DNA of 64,000 nucleotides. It comes from Blastococcus haudaquaticus (GTDB lineage: Bacteria; Actinomycetota; Actinomycetes; Mycobacteriales; Geodermatophilaceae). Below the pieces are notes generated by a model. It saw only the letters and a list, made by a program, of their open reading frames with translations, did no database searches and was not told the origin of the DNA. Each line of letters opens with the position of its first letter. Position 1 is the first letter of the stretch. The stretch covers positions 682,001 through 746,000 of the forward strand of contig NZ_OCNK01000001.1 in the NCBI RefSeq assembly GCF_900230285.1. Direction: 5' to 3'. Of this stretch, positions 40,180-48,267 are shown one piece after another. The position numbers and the translations under genes were made by a program.

Positions 40180-41156
40180 CAGTAGGCCTCCCGGAACTTG
40201 CGGACCAGCCGGATGCTGATCATGTTGATCACGAAGGTGAGGACGAAGAGGAGCAGCCCCACCGCGAAGAGGGTGTTGTAGCTGAGCGTTCCCGGCGTGC
40301 TCTCGCCGGTGGCCGTCTGGGCGATGAACCCCGTCATGGTCTGTCCGACCTCCGTCGGGCCACCGACCATCCGGGCCTGCGTACCGGCGGCGAGCGCGAC
40401 GATCATCGTCTCGCCGACAGCCCGGGAGAGCGCCAGCACGATCGACGCGGCGATGCCGGAGACTGCCGCCGGGAAGACCACGCGGAGGGTGGTGCGCATC
40501 TTGTTGGCACCGAGGGCCATCGAGCCCTGACGGAGGGAGTCCGGCACGGCCGACATGGCGTCCTCGGACAGCGAGGCGACCGTGGGGATGATCATGATGC
40601 CGAGCACCAGACCGGCGGACAGCACGCTGAACGTGCCGATGTCGAGGCCAAGCAGGTCGTTCAGGATGACCGGCGCGACGAAGGTCAGCGCGAAGAATCC
40701 GTAGACGACGGACGGGATGCCGGCCAGGACCTCCAGGACCGGCTTGAGAACCTTGCGCACCCGCGGTCGGGCGTACTCCGAGAGGTAGATCGCCGCCCCG
40801 AGCCCGAAGGGGATGGCGATCAGCAGGGCGATGAGCGTCGTCCACGCGGTCCCCGTGATGAGCGGAAGGACGCCGTAGGACTCCTGGCCGCTGAACCGGG
40901 GCGTCCACCGCGTCCCGAACAGGAACTCGGTGAGGCTGACCTCGCGGAAGAACGAGATCGCCGGGAACAGCAGGGACAGGACGATGCCCACCGTCACCAG
41001 GACGGAGAGCAGGGCCGCCGTGATCAGGACGATCATGACGACCCGCTCGCCGTGGCGAGGTGACTGTCGGCGGAGGGACGTCGGGTCGAACCCGCCGCCC
41101 CGCTTGCTCCGGGGGGTCCCCGCCGCGGGGGACCCCCCGTCTGCCGTGATGGTCAC
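40179..41156 (-). CDS. pstC: Phosphate ABC transporter permease PstC
   Basis: A 325-aa permease: RVVMIVLITAALLSVLVTVG (TM1), WTTLIALLIAIPFGLGAAIYLSEYA in two pieces, LEVLAGIPSVVYGFFAL, and PDSLRQGSMALGANKMRTTL as the EAA-type loop. I chose the GTG at 41156, which has AGAGGAGC just upstream, over an open extension to 41240 that would overlap pstS. The first 20 codons include an 11-bp GC hairpin (41111-41138). Confidence 0.94.
   Translation of the reverse strand: MTITADGGSPAAGTPRSKRGGGFDPTSLRRQSPRHGERVVMIVLITAALLSVLVTVGIVLSLLFPAISFFREVSLTEFLFGTRWTPRFSGQESYGVLPLITGTAWTTLIALLIAIPFGLGAAIYLSEYARPRVRKVLKPVLEVLAGIPSVVYGFFALTFVAPVILNDLLGLDIGTFSVLSAGLVLGIMIIPTVASLSEDAMSAVPDSLRQGSMALGANKMRTTLRVVFPAAVSGIAASIVLALSRAVGETMIVALAAGTQARMVGGPTEVGQTMTGFIAQTATGESTPGTLSYNTLFAVGLLLFVLTFVINMISIRLVRKFREAY
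41111..41138 (-). repeat. GC hairpin in the pstC 5' coding region
   Basis: GGGGGGTCCCC and GGGGACCCCCC form a perfect 11-bp stem with a 6-nt loop, 18-45 nt after the pstC start. It could slow translation or trim the transcript between pstS and pstCAB. Function inferred only. Confidence 0.5.
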
Positions 41157-41205
41157 GACGCTCCTCTGTTGTTCATCGGTCCGCTGCGCGGGCCAGCCGC
41201 TCAGG

Positions 41206-42168
41206 TCAGCCGATGGACGAGGCAGCGGACTCCAGCTCACCGCGCTGCTCGTCGTTCAGCGGGATGTACTGGGCCGCCTCGGCGATCCGGTCGTCGTTGG
41301 TCGCGTAGAAGTCCACGAATGCCTTGACCTCGGGCTTCTCCGACGCTGCGGTGTTGGAGACGTAGATGAACAGGGGGCGGGCCAGGGGGGTGTAGGTCCC
41401 GTCCTGGGCGGTCTCGGCGCTGGGCGCGACACAACCCTCGCCGCTGTCGATCTCGACCGCCTTGAGGGCCTCGGCGTTCTCCTCGAAGTAGGTGTAGCCG
41501 AAGTAGCCGAGAGCGTTGGCCGAGCCACTGACGCCCTGGACGATCACGTTGTCGTCCTCGGAGGCGTTGTAGTCGGTGCGGCTCACGCCCTCCTCACCGT
41601 TGATCTCGTCGGTGAAGTAGTCGAACGTGCCCGAGTCGGTACCCGGCCCGTAGAGCTCGATCTCCTCGGCGGGGAACTCCGGGTTGACCTGGTTCCACGT
41701 CGACACGGTCCCCTCGGCGTCCGGCCCCCACAGGGTGGCCAGCTCCGCCGTGGTGAGGCAGTCGATGAAGTCGTTGTCGGCGGAGACGACGACGGTGAGC
41801 GCGTCGGTGGCGACCTGCAGCTCGGTGAACTCGATGCCGTTCTCCTCGCAGAGCGCTGCTTCCTCGTCCTTGATCGGGCGGGAGGCGTTGGAGATGTCGG
41901 TCTCGCCCTGGCAGAAGACCTCGAAGCCGCCACCGGTGCCGGAGGTGCCGACCGAGACGTTGACCTGGGGCTCCTCCTCGGCGAAGAACTCGCCGGCCGC
42001 GGCAGTCAGGGGCTGGACGGTCGAAGAGCCGTCGACGAGTACCTCGCCGGACAGGGCGGAGTCGCCGCCACCCGACTCTTCCTCGTTCCCGCCACCGCAG
42101 GCGGTGAGGCCGAGGGCGATGAACAGCGTCGCGGGGACAGCAGCGCGGCGCAGCGTACGTCGATTCAC
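41206..42168 (-). CDS. pstS: Phosphate-binding lipoprotein PstS
   Basis: A 320-aa phosphate-binding lipoprotein. Signal peptide with lipobox LTAC before a CGGGNEEE start of the mature protein. Phosphate site motifs are VDGSSTVQPLT, SVGTSGTGGGFEVFC, SRPIKDEE, and GPGTDSGTFDYF. I prefer the GTG at 42168, which starts directly at the signal peptide (VNRRTLRRA). A GTG at 42207 would add 13 residues. First gene of pstSCAB, controlled by the Pho-box region just upstream. Confidence 0.94.
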   Translation of the reverse strand: MNRRTLRRAAVPATLFIALGLTACGGGNEEESGGGDSALSGEVLVDGSSTVQPLTAAAGEFFAEEEPQVNVSVGTSGTGGGFEVFCQGETDISNASRPIKDEEAALCEENGIEFTELQVATDALTVVVSADNDFIDCLTTAELATLWGPDAEGTVSTWNQVNPEFPAEEIELYGPGTDSGTFDYFTDEINGEEGVSRTDYNASEDDNVIVQGVSGSANALGYFGYTYFEENAEALKAVEIDSGEGCVAPSAETAQDGTYTPLARPLFIYVSNTAASEKPEVKAFVDFYATNDDRIAEAAQYIPLNDEQRGELESAASSIG

Positions 42169-42224
42169 TGAGGTCGTGCCTCTCTGGTGGGGCTTGGGTT
42201 CAGCCACGGTCCTTGACGCTGGGG

Positions 42225-42279
42225 ACGCTAGGTACCGGTTCTGAATGAACAGAGGGACGAAGGTGAACGGGAGGCGAAC
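42225..42279 (-). promoter_or_regulatory. Pho-box-type promoter of the pst operon
   Basis: On the minus strand GTTCGCC (42279-42273) and GTTCACC (42268-42262) are spaced exactly 11 nt, the direct-repeat period of actinobacterial PhoP boxes. A third GTTCATT (42250-42244) follows. TAGCGT (42230-42225) sits where a -10 would be, with the last repeat overlapping the -35 position, as at activated PhoP promoters. Confidence 0.75.
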
Positions 42280-42342
42280 GACGACCGGCTAGATCTCGGT
42301 GTCGGCATGACCTGGATCACCGCCGAGCAGCGCCCCTGCGGC

Positions 42343-44265
42343 TCAGCAGCTGACGGGGGCGGGCGCCGTCTCCGCCGCAGGAGGTGCCGGAACCTCGGCC
42401 GCGGGGACCTCGACGGGAGCGCCGATCGTCACCGGGACGACCGTCTCGTAGCCGGGACCGATGACCAGCTGGACGGTGTCACCGATGGAGTCGTTGGGCT
42501 CGAGCACCGCTCCCGGCACCGACGCCGCGACGGTGCGGGCCTGCTCGGTGACGCCCGGGCCGTGGCGCACGACGGTCTGGTTGACCGTCCCCGGCTCGTT
42601 CCCGACCGCCCCCACGGTGAAGCCCTGAGCACGCATCAGGTCCCCGACGGTCGCGCCCAGCCCCGTCGTCCCCGTGCCGTTGAGCACGTCGACCGTCACC
42701 GACGCCGGGGGCACGGTGAGTGCGTCGGTCGCCGGGGCGGCCTCCACCGGCGGGGCGTCGCTCGCGGGCGGCTCCTCGGCCGGAGCCGCGGACTCCACCG
42801 GCCCGATGATGAACTGCTCGGGCACCTGGGTGCCCTCGATGACGGCGTCGAACAACGCGCGCGTGCCCGTTCCGTCGAGCAGCACGTACGCCTGATCGGT
42901 CCCGGCCGGGACGTAGCCCACCTGGGCCACCGGGAGGGCGGCCCTCTGCACGGCGTCCCCGGACAGGTCGCCGAGGCTGCCGGCCAGGACCCGCAGGTCG
43001 CCCAGCGTCGTCTGCTCGTCGACGGTGAGGGCCTCGGCGGCGCGGTTGAGGAAGCGGTTCAGGGTGAGCGGGTCGGCCAGGGTGCTGGTGGACATCGCGG
43101 CCCGCAGCGTGGCCGTCAGCAGTCGCTGCGCCCGCTCCGCGACGGCGGTCCCGGTGACGTCGGCACCGCTGTCACCCGGCTGCAGGAACCCGGCCGCGGC
43201 CTCCCCGGAGATCTCCGAGGATCCGGCCGACAGCGGTGTCGCGGCAGCGGCGGTGGCCGGCGACGGGATGACGCAGACGGGGACGCCACCGAGGGCGTCG
43301 ACCATCCCGGGCAGGTCGGCGAGGTCGAGGCCCAGGTAGTGGTCGACGCGCAGCCCGGAGAGCTGCTGGACGGTGCGCACCAGGCAGCTCGGACCGCCCT
43401 CGAGCAGCGACGTCGCGAAGGCCTCGGTGGCGGGCTGGCGCAGCGACCCGTCGGGGGTGCGACAGGCGGGTGTGTCCACCAGCGCGGTCGGCGGGAAGCT
43501 CACGAGGACCGCACGGTCGCCGTCGGCCGACACCGAGGCCAGCAGGGTGGCCACCGACGCCGTGCCGGTCTGGCCCGGCACACCGCTCCCCACCACCAGG
43601 TACGTCTCGTCGCCTGCCTGCAGCACCGGCGCCAGGATCTCCGGCCCGTCGACGGCCAGCGCCTCGACGCGGTCGATCTTCTGGTCGACGTAGAAGTACA
43701 GGCCCAGGTGGTACAGCAGCACCACGCCCACCACGGCGCCCAGGGCCATGAGCGCCCGGCCGAGCCGACGGCGGCCGGGACCGGCCGGAGGCCGGGGCGT
43801 GGGACGGCGCGCGCGGGGGCGGTCACGATCGGCCGGGCCGGGGGGAGGCACGCGACCGGGCAGGGGCGGCACGGGGCCGCTCCGCCGGGAGGGGCGCGAG
43901 TCCGGCTCCCACGAGGTGGGAGGACGGTTCCCGGCGGGCACCGGGGGGAGGCCGGGCCGCGGTTCCGGGCGGCTGGCTCCCGGCACCGGCGGCAGTCCAC
44001 CCCGGCCCGCGGGGGCCGCCGACGCACCGGGCACGGGCGGCATCCCGGCACGGACGACGGGCGGCGGCGCGGCGGGGGCCCGGAGCACGGGCTCCTCGCG
44101 GCGGGCGGCGCGGCGACGGGTGACGCCGCCGCCCTGCCGGGCGAGCAGCTGCTCGACGGTGACCGGCTGACTGCCGCGCCCGCTCTCGCCGTCGCGTCGG
44201 GTGCGCCCGGGGACGCCGGAACCACGTCCGTCCCGCGTCGGCTCGTCCCCCACCGCTGTCGACAC
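42343..44265 (-). CDS. LytR-CpsA-Psr-like protein with LytR_C domain, LCP catalytic motifs degenerate
   Basis: A 640-aa protein. Residues 1-200 are a Pro/Arg-rich cytoplasmic region with repeated PPVPGAS/PPVPAG pieces. One TM segment follows (about 205-228, LMALGAVVGVVLLYHLGLYFYV), then an LCP-like extracellular domain (VDHYLGLDLADLPGMVDALGGV is the conserved late block, read in parts), and finally a LytR_C domain (VTVDVLNGTGTTGLG). Active LCPs show a D/R-rich VSIPRDS motif; here it is VSFPPTA, so the phosphotransferase Arg/Asp seem lost. Ends in an Ala/Pro/Glu tail with a terminal Cys. Confidence 0.8.
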   Translation of the reverse strand: MSTAVGDEPTRDGRGSGVPGRTRRDGESGRGSQPVTVEQLLARQGGGVTRRRAARREEPVLRAPAAPPPVVRAGMPPVPGASAAPAGRGGLPPVPGASRPEPRPGLPPVPAGNRPPTSWEPDSRPSRRSGPVPPLPGRVPPPGPADRDRPRARRPTPRPPAGPGRRRLGRALMALGAVVGVVLLYHLGLYFYVDQKIDRVEALAVDGPEILAPVLQAGDETYLVVGSGVPGQTGTASVATLLASVSADGDRAVLVSFPPTALVDTPACRTPDGSLRQPATEAFATSLLEGGPSCLVRTVQQLSGLRVDHYLGLDLADLPGMVDALGGVPVCVIPSPATAAAATPLSAGSSEISGEAAAGFLQPGDSGADVTGTAVAERAQRLLTATLRAAMSTSTLADPLTLNRFLNRAAEALTVDEQTTLGDLRVLAGSLGDLSGDAVQRAALPVAQVGYVPAGTDQAYVLLDGTGTRALFDAVIEGTQVPEQFIIGPVESAAPAEEPPASDAPPVEAAPATDALTVPPASVTVDVLNGTGTTGLGATVGDLMRAQGFTVGAVGNEPGTVNQTVVRHGPGVTEQARTVAASVPGAVLEPNDSIGDTVQLVIGPGYETVVPVTIGAPVEVPAAEVPAPPAAETAPAPVSC

Positions 44266-44424
44266 CTTCTCGCTCGTCCCTGCCCCGTGATACGGCCTCC
44301 GCACGACGATACGGGGGCGGAGCCGCCGACCGGGCCGGACGCGCGGGCATCGGGGCACCCCTGCGGAGCGAGGCTGCGCCCGACCGAATAGTGCGCGACC
44401 GTCCTGCTGCGTAGCGTGGGGTCG

Positions 44425-45393
44425 GTGAGACTGCCCTCGGTACCGGGCCCGACCGACCTCCTGAACGCCGTGGGTGGTGTGCGCGACGGGTTCACCGACG
44501 CGCTCGACCTCGTGCCGCGGGTGGGCGCGGCCGTCGGCCGCATGGAGGAACTGCTGGGCCGCGTGTCGAGCATGCTGGACCGCGTCGACGGGATCGTCGA
44601 CCGCGCGGACGAGGCGATCGCCCGCGTCGGCGAGACCCGCGCCAAGGCCGACGAGGCCATCGCCGGCGTCGCCGAGACCCGCGCCAAGGCCGACGAGGCC
44701 ATCGAGGGGGTCGGCAGCACCCGCGCCAAGGCCGACGAGGCCATCGCCGGCGTCGCCGAGACCCGCGCCAAGGCCGACGAGGCCATCGAGGGGGTCGGCA
44801 GCACCCGCGCCAAGGCCGACGAGGCCATCGCCGGCGTCGCCGAGACCCGCGCCAAGGCCGACGAGGCCATCGAGGGGGTCGGCAGCACCCGCGCCAAGGC
44901 CGACGAGGCCATCGCCGGCGTCGCCGAGACCCGCGCCAAGGCCGACGAGGCCATCGCCGGCGTCGCCGAGACCCGCGCCAAGGCCGACGCGGCGATCGAG
45001 GGGGTCGACGGGACCGCATCGCGCGCCGATTCACTCGTGGGGCGGGCCGAGGGCATGGTCGGCCGGGTGGAGCCGATGCTGGCCGACTACGAGCCGGCCC
45101 TCACCGCCCTGGCCCCGTCGGTCCGGCGGCTCGCCGCGTCCTTCGACCCGTCCGAGGTCGACGCGCTCATCACGCTGATCGATCGGCTGCCGCAGCTGGT
45201 GATCCACCTGGACGAGGACATCCTGCCGGTCCTGGAGACGCTGGCGTCCGTCGGCACCGACGTGCACGACCTGGTCGACACCGTCCAGGACATGCGCCAG
45301 ATCGTGAAGGGCTTCCCGGGCTCGAAGCTGTTCCGCCGCCGCGGGGCGGAGGAGATCGCCGGCGACGAGGCCCGGGAAGCCGCAGCCGACTAG
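44425..45393 (+). CDS. Repetitive coiled-coil protein
   Basis: A 322-aa hydrophilic protein of unknown function. Residues 1-69 are helical. Residues 70-195 are nine near-identical 14-residue repeats of the type ETRAKADEAIAGVA / STRAKADEAIEGVG, two heptads each, predicting a long coiled coil. The C-terminal part is conserved-looking (PALTALAPSVRRLAASFDP, LPQLVIHLDEDILPVLETL, VQDMRQIVKGFPGSKLFRRR) and resembles the tail of small actinobacterial proteins that are otherwise repeat-free. The GTG at 44425 has TAGCGT 7 nt upstream. Confidence 0.8.
   Translation: MRLPSVPGPTDLLNAVGGVRDGFTDALDLVPRVGAAVGRMEELLGRVSSMLDRVDGIVDRADEAIARVGETRAKADEAIAGVAETRAKADEAIEGVGSTRAKADEAIAGVAETRAKADEAIEGVGSTRAKADEAIAGVAETRAKADEAIEGVGSTRAKADEAIAGVAETRAKADEAIAGVAETRAKADAAIEGVDGTASRADSLVGRAEGMVGRVEPMLADYEPALTALAPSVRRLAASFDPSEVDALITLIDRLPQLVIHLDEDILPVLETLASVGTDVHDLVDTVQDMRQIVKGFPGSKLFRRRGAEEIAGDEAREAAAD
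44632..45009 (+). repeat. Nine tandem 42-bp coding repeats with an 84-bp superperiod
   Basis: Each 42-bp unit contains the invariant ACCCGCGCCAAGGCCGACG. Two unit types alternate, ...ATCGCCGGCGTCGCCGAG and ...ATCGAGGGGGTCGGCAGC, so the array is mostly 84-bp duplicates that are almost identical at the DNA level. This points to recent expansion and likely copy-number variation between strains. Confidence 0.92.
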
Positions 45394-45854
45394 ACCTGAG
45401 GCTCCTCGGCACCCGGCCCGGGCCCGGTCTCCGTCGGGTAGCCGAGCGCGCGGACGACGTCCCCGATCCGCTCGTAGGTCTCCCCGTCCGGCAGCTTCGC
45501 CAGCTCGTCCGCGACGGCGTCGGGAGCGCGGTGGTCGCGCGCCGCCTCCACCAGCTCCGGCCCGGTGGCCGGGAAGTCCGCCCGCACCAGCCAACGGGCC
45601 AGCTCGGCGCGGGCGACGACGGCGTCCTCGGTCATGCCGACCGGCACCCCACCGACCAGCGTCCCGGCCGGGTCCGCGGTGAGGTCCGGGTCGCCCTCGG
45701 CGATCGGCTCGGTCTCGCGCCACTCGTGGGAGCGGGTGGCGTGCTCCGCCTTGAGCATCCCCTGGATCTCGTGCTCCAGTTCCTCGTCGACCCGGGCGCT
45801 GTGCTTGGTGCTGCGCGCGGACACTCCGGCGAACTGGTCTCCGGCCTCGGTCAC
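45390..45854 (-). CDS. DUF2795 domain protein
   Basis: A 154-aa hydrophilic protein. The C-terminal half holds a DUF2795 domain (ELARWLVRADFPATGPELVEAARDHRAPD, split at ADFPAT; ELAKLPDGETYERIGDVVRALG). The domain is widespread in actinobacteria, of unknown function, and often found near stress or envelope genes. It is convergent with the coiled-coil gene, overlapping its stop by 4 bp. ATG 45854 with TGAGGAGAC upstream. Confidence 0.85.
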   Translation of the reverse strand: MTEAGDQFAGVSARSTKHSARVDEELEHEIQGMLKAEHATRSHEWRETEPIAEGDPDLTADPAGTLVGGVPVGMTEDAVVARAELARWLVRADFPATGPELVEAARDHRAPDAVADELAKLPDGETYERIGDVVRALGYPTETGPGPGAEEPQV

Positions 45855-45900
45855 GGTGTCTCCTCAGATCTTGGGCCCGGTCGACGCCGGGCCGGGTGGT

Positions 45901-46110
45901 TCAGTCCTCGTGCAGGGCGCCGGGCTTGTGCACCGCGGTCTTGCCGGTCTTGTCGCTCTTCACCTCGTACTGCGGCTCGTCCTTGCTGGCCTTGACCGTC
46001 CGCCCGGAGGCCTCGGTCTCCTCGGTGATCTCCCGTTCGACGGTGCCCTCGACCTCGTTCCCGTGGCTGTTCCAGGTGACGTGGTCACCCGTGGACGGGT
46101 CGTCTGCCAT
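45901..46110 (-). CDS. DUF2945 / HVA1-type small TUDOR-like protein
   Basis: A 69-aa protein. GDHVTWNSHGNEVEGTVEREI and a KSDKTGKTAVHKPGAL ending match the hypervirulence-associated TUDOR (DUF2945) family, small basic-acidic beta proteins of unknown function. The ATG at 46110 is supported by GGGAGCGG upstream. It sits upstream of the DUF2795 gene in the same direction, a plausible two-gene unit. Confidence 0.85.
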   Translation of the reverse strand: MADDPSTGDHVTWNSHGNEVEGTVEREITEETEASGRTVKASKDEPQYEVKSDKTGKTAVHKPGALHED

Positions 46111-46408
46111 GACCGCTCCCTCTCGCGTCCGGACCGTGGCCCCTGCCTGCCCCCTGCCGTCGCCGCACACACATCGCGGACGCGGCCGCACGATCACCCG
46201 TTCGGGAACCGACCTCACCCCAAGGGGCCATGGCAGGGCCGCTTTCGTCACGTAGCGTCTACCTCGACGGACACCCGATGGGCGTCCACGCTGGTCCAGC
46301 GGATGTTCTCGCTACCCAGCGTGACCTTCGGGTCCGTCCTCGATCGCCGGCCCGGTCGACTCCATTCCCCCGGAGTCGGCCGGGTCGGCCCGTTTAGGCT
46401 GAGCCCCC
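46111..46408. other. Intergenic region upstream of the siderophore-interacting protein
   Basis: About 300 bp. TAGCGT (near 46253) and TAGGCT (near 46394-46399, 9 nt before the GTG at 46409) are candidate -10 boxes directed rightward. A 39-codon frame from the ATG at 46278 has no ribosome site and no coding character. I find no iron box of the DtxR/IdeR consensus. Confidence 0.45.
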
Positions 46409-47194
46409 GTGACGACCCCCCTCGCCTCCGACGGACTCCGCCCCGTCGATGTCCTCACGGTGGTGGGGGTGTCGGACGTGACGCCGTCGGTGCGCCGGGT
46501 GGTGCTCTCCGGGACGCCGGACGCGGTGGCCGCGGCCGGGCCGACGGTCAATCTCCTCGTGCCGCGGGTGGGCGACGCAGACCCCCACTGGCCGCGCATC
46601 CAGCGGGACGGCCGGATCGTCTGGCCGCAGGGCAGCCACGGCGTCGCGCTGCGCAGCTACACCGCCCGCCGCCAGGACGCCGCCGCCGGGATCGTGGAGA
46701 TCGACTTCGTCCTGCACGGCGACGGCCCGGCGGCCGCCTGGGCGGCGGCCGCGCACCCCGGCGCCCTCCTCGGCGTGGCGGGGGCCGCCTCGCTGGCCGA
46801 GCGCCCCGCGCGCTGGCTGCTGCTGGCCGGCGACGAGACGTCGCTGCCGGCGATCAGCCGGCTGCTCGCCGCGGCACCGCCGGAGACGACCGGCGTCGCG
46901 TTCCTCGAGGTGGCCGGGCCGGAAGAGGAGCAGCCGCTCGCCCGGCCGGCCGGGATCGCCGTCAGCTGGCTGCACCGGGGCCCCACCCCACCGGGCGAGA
47001 GCTCACTGCTCGTGGACGCCGTCGCGGCGCTGGACCGGCCCGACGAGGAGGACGTCTTCGCCTGGGTGGGAGCCGAGTCCGCCGCCGTCCGCGCGATCCG
47101 GGCGGACCTGCGCGGCCGCTGGGGCCTGGGGCGGGCACAGCACCACGCGATCGGCTACTGGCGCCGGGGCCGGGCCATGTCGCCCGCCGGGTGA
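46409..47194 (+). CDS. Siderophore-interacting protein (FAD-dependent ferric reductase)
   Basis: A 261-aa flavoprotein of the SIP/ViuB family, which reduces ferric siderophores in the cytosol to release iron. FAD site: ALRSYTARRQD (RxYT). The SIP-specific HGDGPAAAWAAAAHPG, LLLAGDETSLPAISRLL, FAWVGAESAAVRAIRADLR and GYWRRGRA all occur in order. GTG start. Confidence 0.93.
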   Translation: MTTPLASDGLRPVDVLTVVGVSDVTPSVRRVVLSGTPDAVAAAGPTVNLLVPRVGDADPHWPRIQRDGRIVWPQGSHGVALRSYTARRQDAAAGIVEIDFVLHGDGPAAAWAAAAHPGALLGVAGAASLAERPARWLLLAGDETSLPAISRLLAAAPPETTGVAFLEVAGPEEEQPLARPAGIAVSWLHRGPTPPGESSLLVDAVAALDRPDEEDVFAWVGAESAAVRAIRADLRGRWGLGRAQHHAIGYWRRGRAMSPAG

Positions 47195-47201
47195 CAGCGT
47201 C

Positions 47202-47245
47202 GGGAGCATCGCAGCGAGCGCCAGCGAGCGAGGAGCGGACCGACA
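47202..47245 (+). repeat. Dispersed GCATCGCAGCGAG / GCGAGGAGCGGACCGAC element, copy 1
   Basis: GGGAGCATCGCAGCGAGCG is followed by GCGAGCGAGGAGCGGACCGAC. The same modules recur downstream of the response-regulator gene (48130-48241). Composed of GCGAG slippage units. Non-coding. Confidence 0.65.
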
Positions 47246-47357
47246 CGCGGAACCCGGCCGACGGACACCGCGGGATGACGCCGCCGGCGGACGGTTCCCC
47301 AGGGAGTTCACAGGTAGCGTCCAGAACCACCGCAGCCGGCGCCCGCACGATCAGCAC

Positions 47358-48116
47358 ATGACGACGGCACCCGCACGCGCGACCGGAGGAACCGTGGCCG
47401 GCAGTCCGCAGACCCGCACACCCGAGGCGCGGCTGCTCGTCGTCGACGACGAGCCGAACATCCGGGAGCTGCTCTCGGCCAGCCTGCGCTACGCCGGCTT
47501 CGAGGTCGTGACCGCCGCCGACGGCCAGCAGGCGCTCGCGCTCGCGGAGTCCTTCCGCCCCGACCTCCTCGTCCTCGACGTGATGATGCCCGGCCTCGAC
47601 GGCTTCGGGGTCGTCCGCCGGCTCCGCCAGTCCGGCCGGCACACGCCGGTCCTGTTCCTCACCGCGCGCGACGCCGCGGAGGACAAGGTCTCCGGGCTGA
47701 CCCTCGGCGGCGACGACTACGTGACCAAGCCGTTCAGCCTCGACGAGGTGATCGCCCGCATCCGCGCCGTCCTCCGGCGCACCGCGGGCGCCCAGCAGGC
47801 GGCCGAGGCCCCGCGGCTGACCTTCGCCGACATCGAGCTCGACGAGGAGAGCCACGAGGTCGTCAAGGCGGGCACGCTGATCAGCCTGTCCCCCACGGAG
47901 TTCAAGCTGCTGCGCTACCTCATGGCGAACGCCGGACGGGTGCTGTCGAAGGCGCAGATCCTCGACCACGTGTGGAACTACGACTTCAACGGCGAGGCGA
48001 ACGTGGTGGAGTCCTACATCTCCTACCTGCGCCGCAAGATCGACACCACCGAGCCCCGGCTGCTGCACACCATCCGGGGGGTCGGCTACACCCTGCGGTT
48101 GCCGCGGGGCGCATGA
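47358..48116 (+). CDS. OmpR-family response regulator
   Basis: A 252-aa two-component regulator. The receiver (about 25-140) has the acidic pair in VVDDEPNIREL, the phospho-acceptor Asp in LVLDVMMPGLDGFG, FLTARDA and DDYVTKPF. The winged helix (about 155-250) reads ISLSPTEFKLLRYLMANAGR and VVESYISYLRRKID. Resembles TrcR/TcrA-type regulators. A CACGAT box lies 6 nt before the ATG. Its kinase partner is the next gene, 151 bp away across a repeat-filled gap. Confidence 0.94.
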   Translation: MTTAPARATGGTVAGSPQTRTPEARLLVVDDEPNIRELLSASLRYAGFEVVTAADGQQALALAESFRPDLLVLDVMMPGLDGFGVVRRLRQSGRHTPVLFLTARDAAEDKVSGLTLGGDDYVTKPFSLDEVIARIRAVLRRTAGAQQAAEAPRLTFADIELDEESHEVVKAGTLISLSPTEFKLLRYLMANAGRVLSKAQILDHVWNYDFNGEANVVESYISYLRRKIDTTEPRLLHTIRGVGYTLRLPRGA

Positions 48117-48129
48117 GCGGACAGGTGCG

Positions 48130-48241
48130 TGAGCATCGCAGCGAGGCGGCCGCCGACAGGGAGGGAGCATCGCAGCGAGGAACGAGCGAGGAGCGGACCG
48201 ACCGCAAAGGCGGCCTGGACGTCCGAGCGAGGAGCGGAGCG
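48130..48241 (+). repeat. Dispersed element, copies 2 and 3, between regulator and kinase genes
   Basis: GAGCATCGCAGCGAG appears at 48131-48145 and GGAGCATCGCAGCGAGG at about 48164-48180. They are followed by GAGCGAGGAGCGGACCGACC and GAGCGAGGAGCGGAGCG. This fills most of the gap between the two cognate genes and matches the element upstream of the regulator. Confidence 0.65.
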
Positions 48242-48267
48242 CACCGCGGAAGCGAACCGGTGACGGC

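Noticed and set aside
44632-45009. CRISPR-like array
   Set aside because: Repeats are contiguous without unique spacers, in frame and coding. No cas gene is present.
44474-45178. Pro/Arg/Ser repeat protein in another frame of the 42-bp array, and its antisense counterparts
   Set aside because: A 42-bp repeat keeps every frame open if one unit is. Only the +1 frame has a heptad pattern, a leaderless promoter and a non-repetitive conserved tail.
46278-46397. 39-codon frame before the siderophore-interacting gene
   Set aside because: No ribosome site or leaderless spacing, and an Arg/Pro-rich composition typical of shadow frames.
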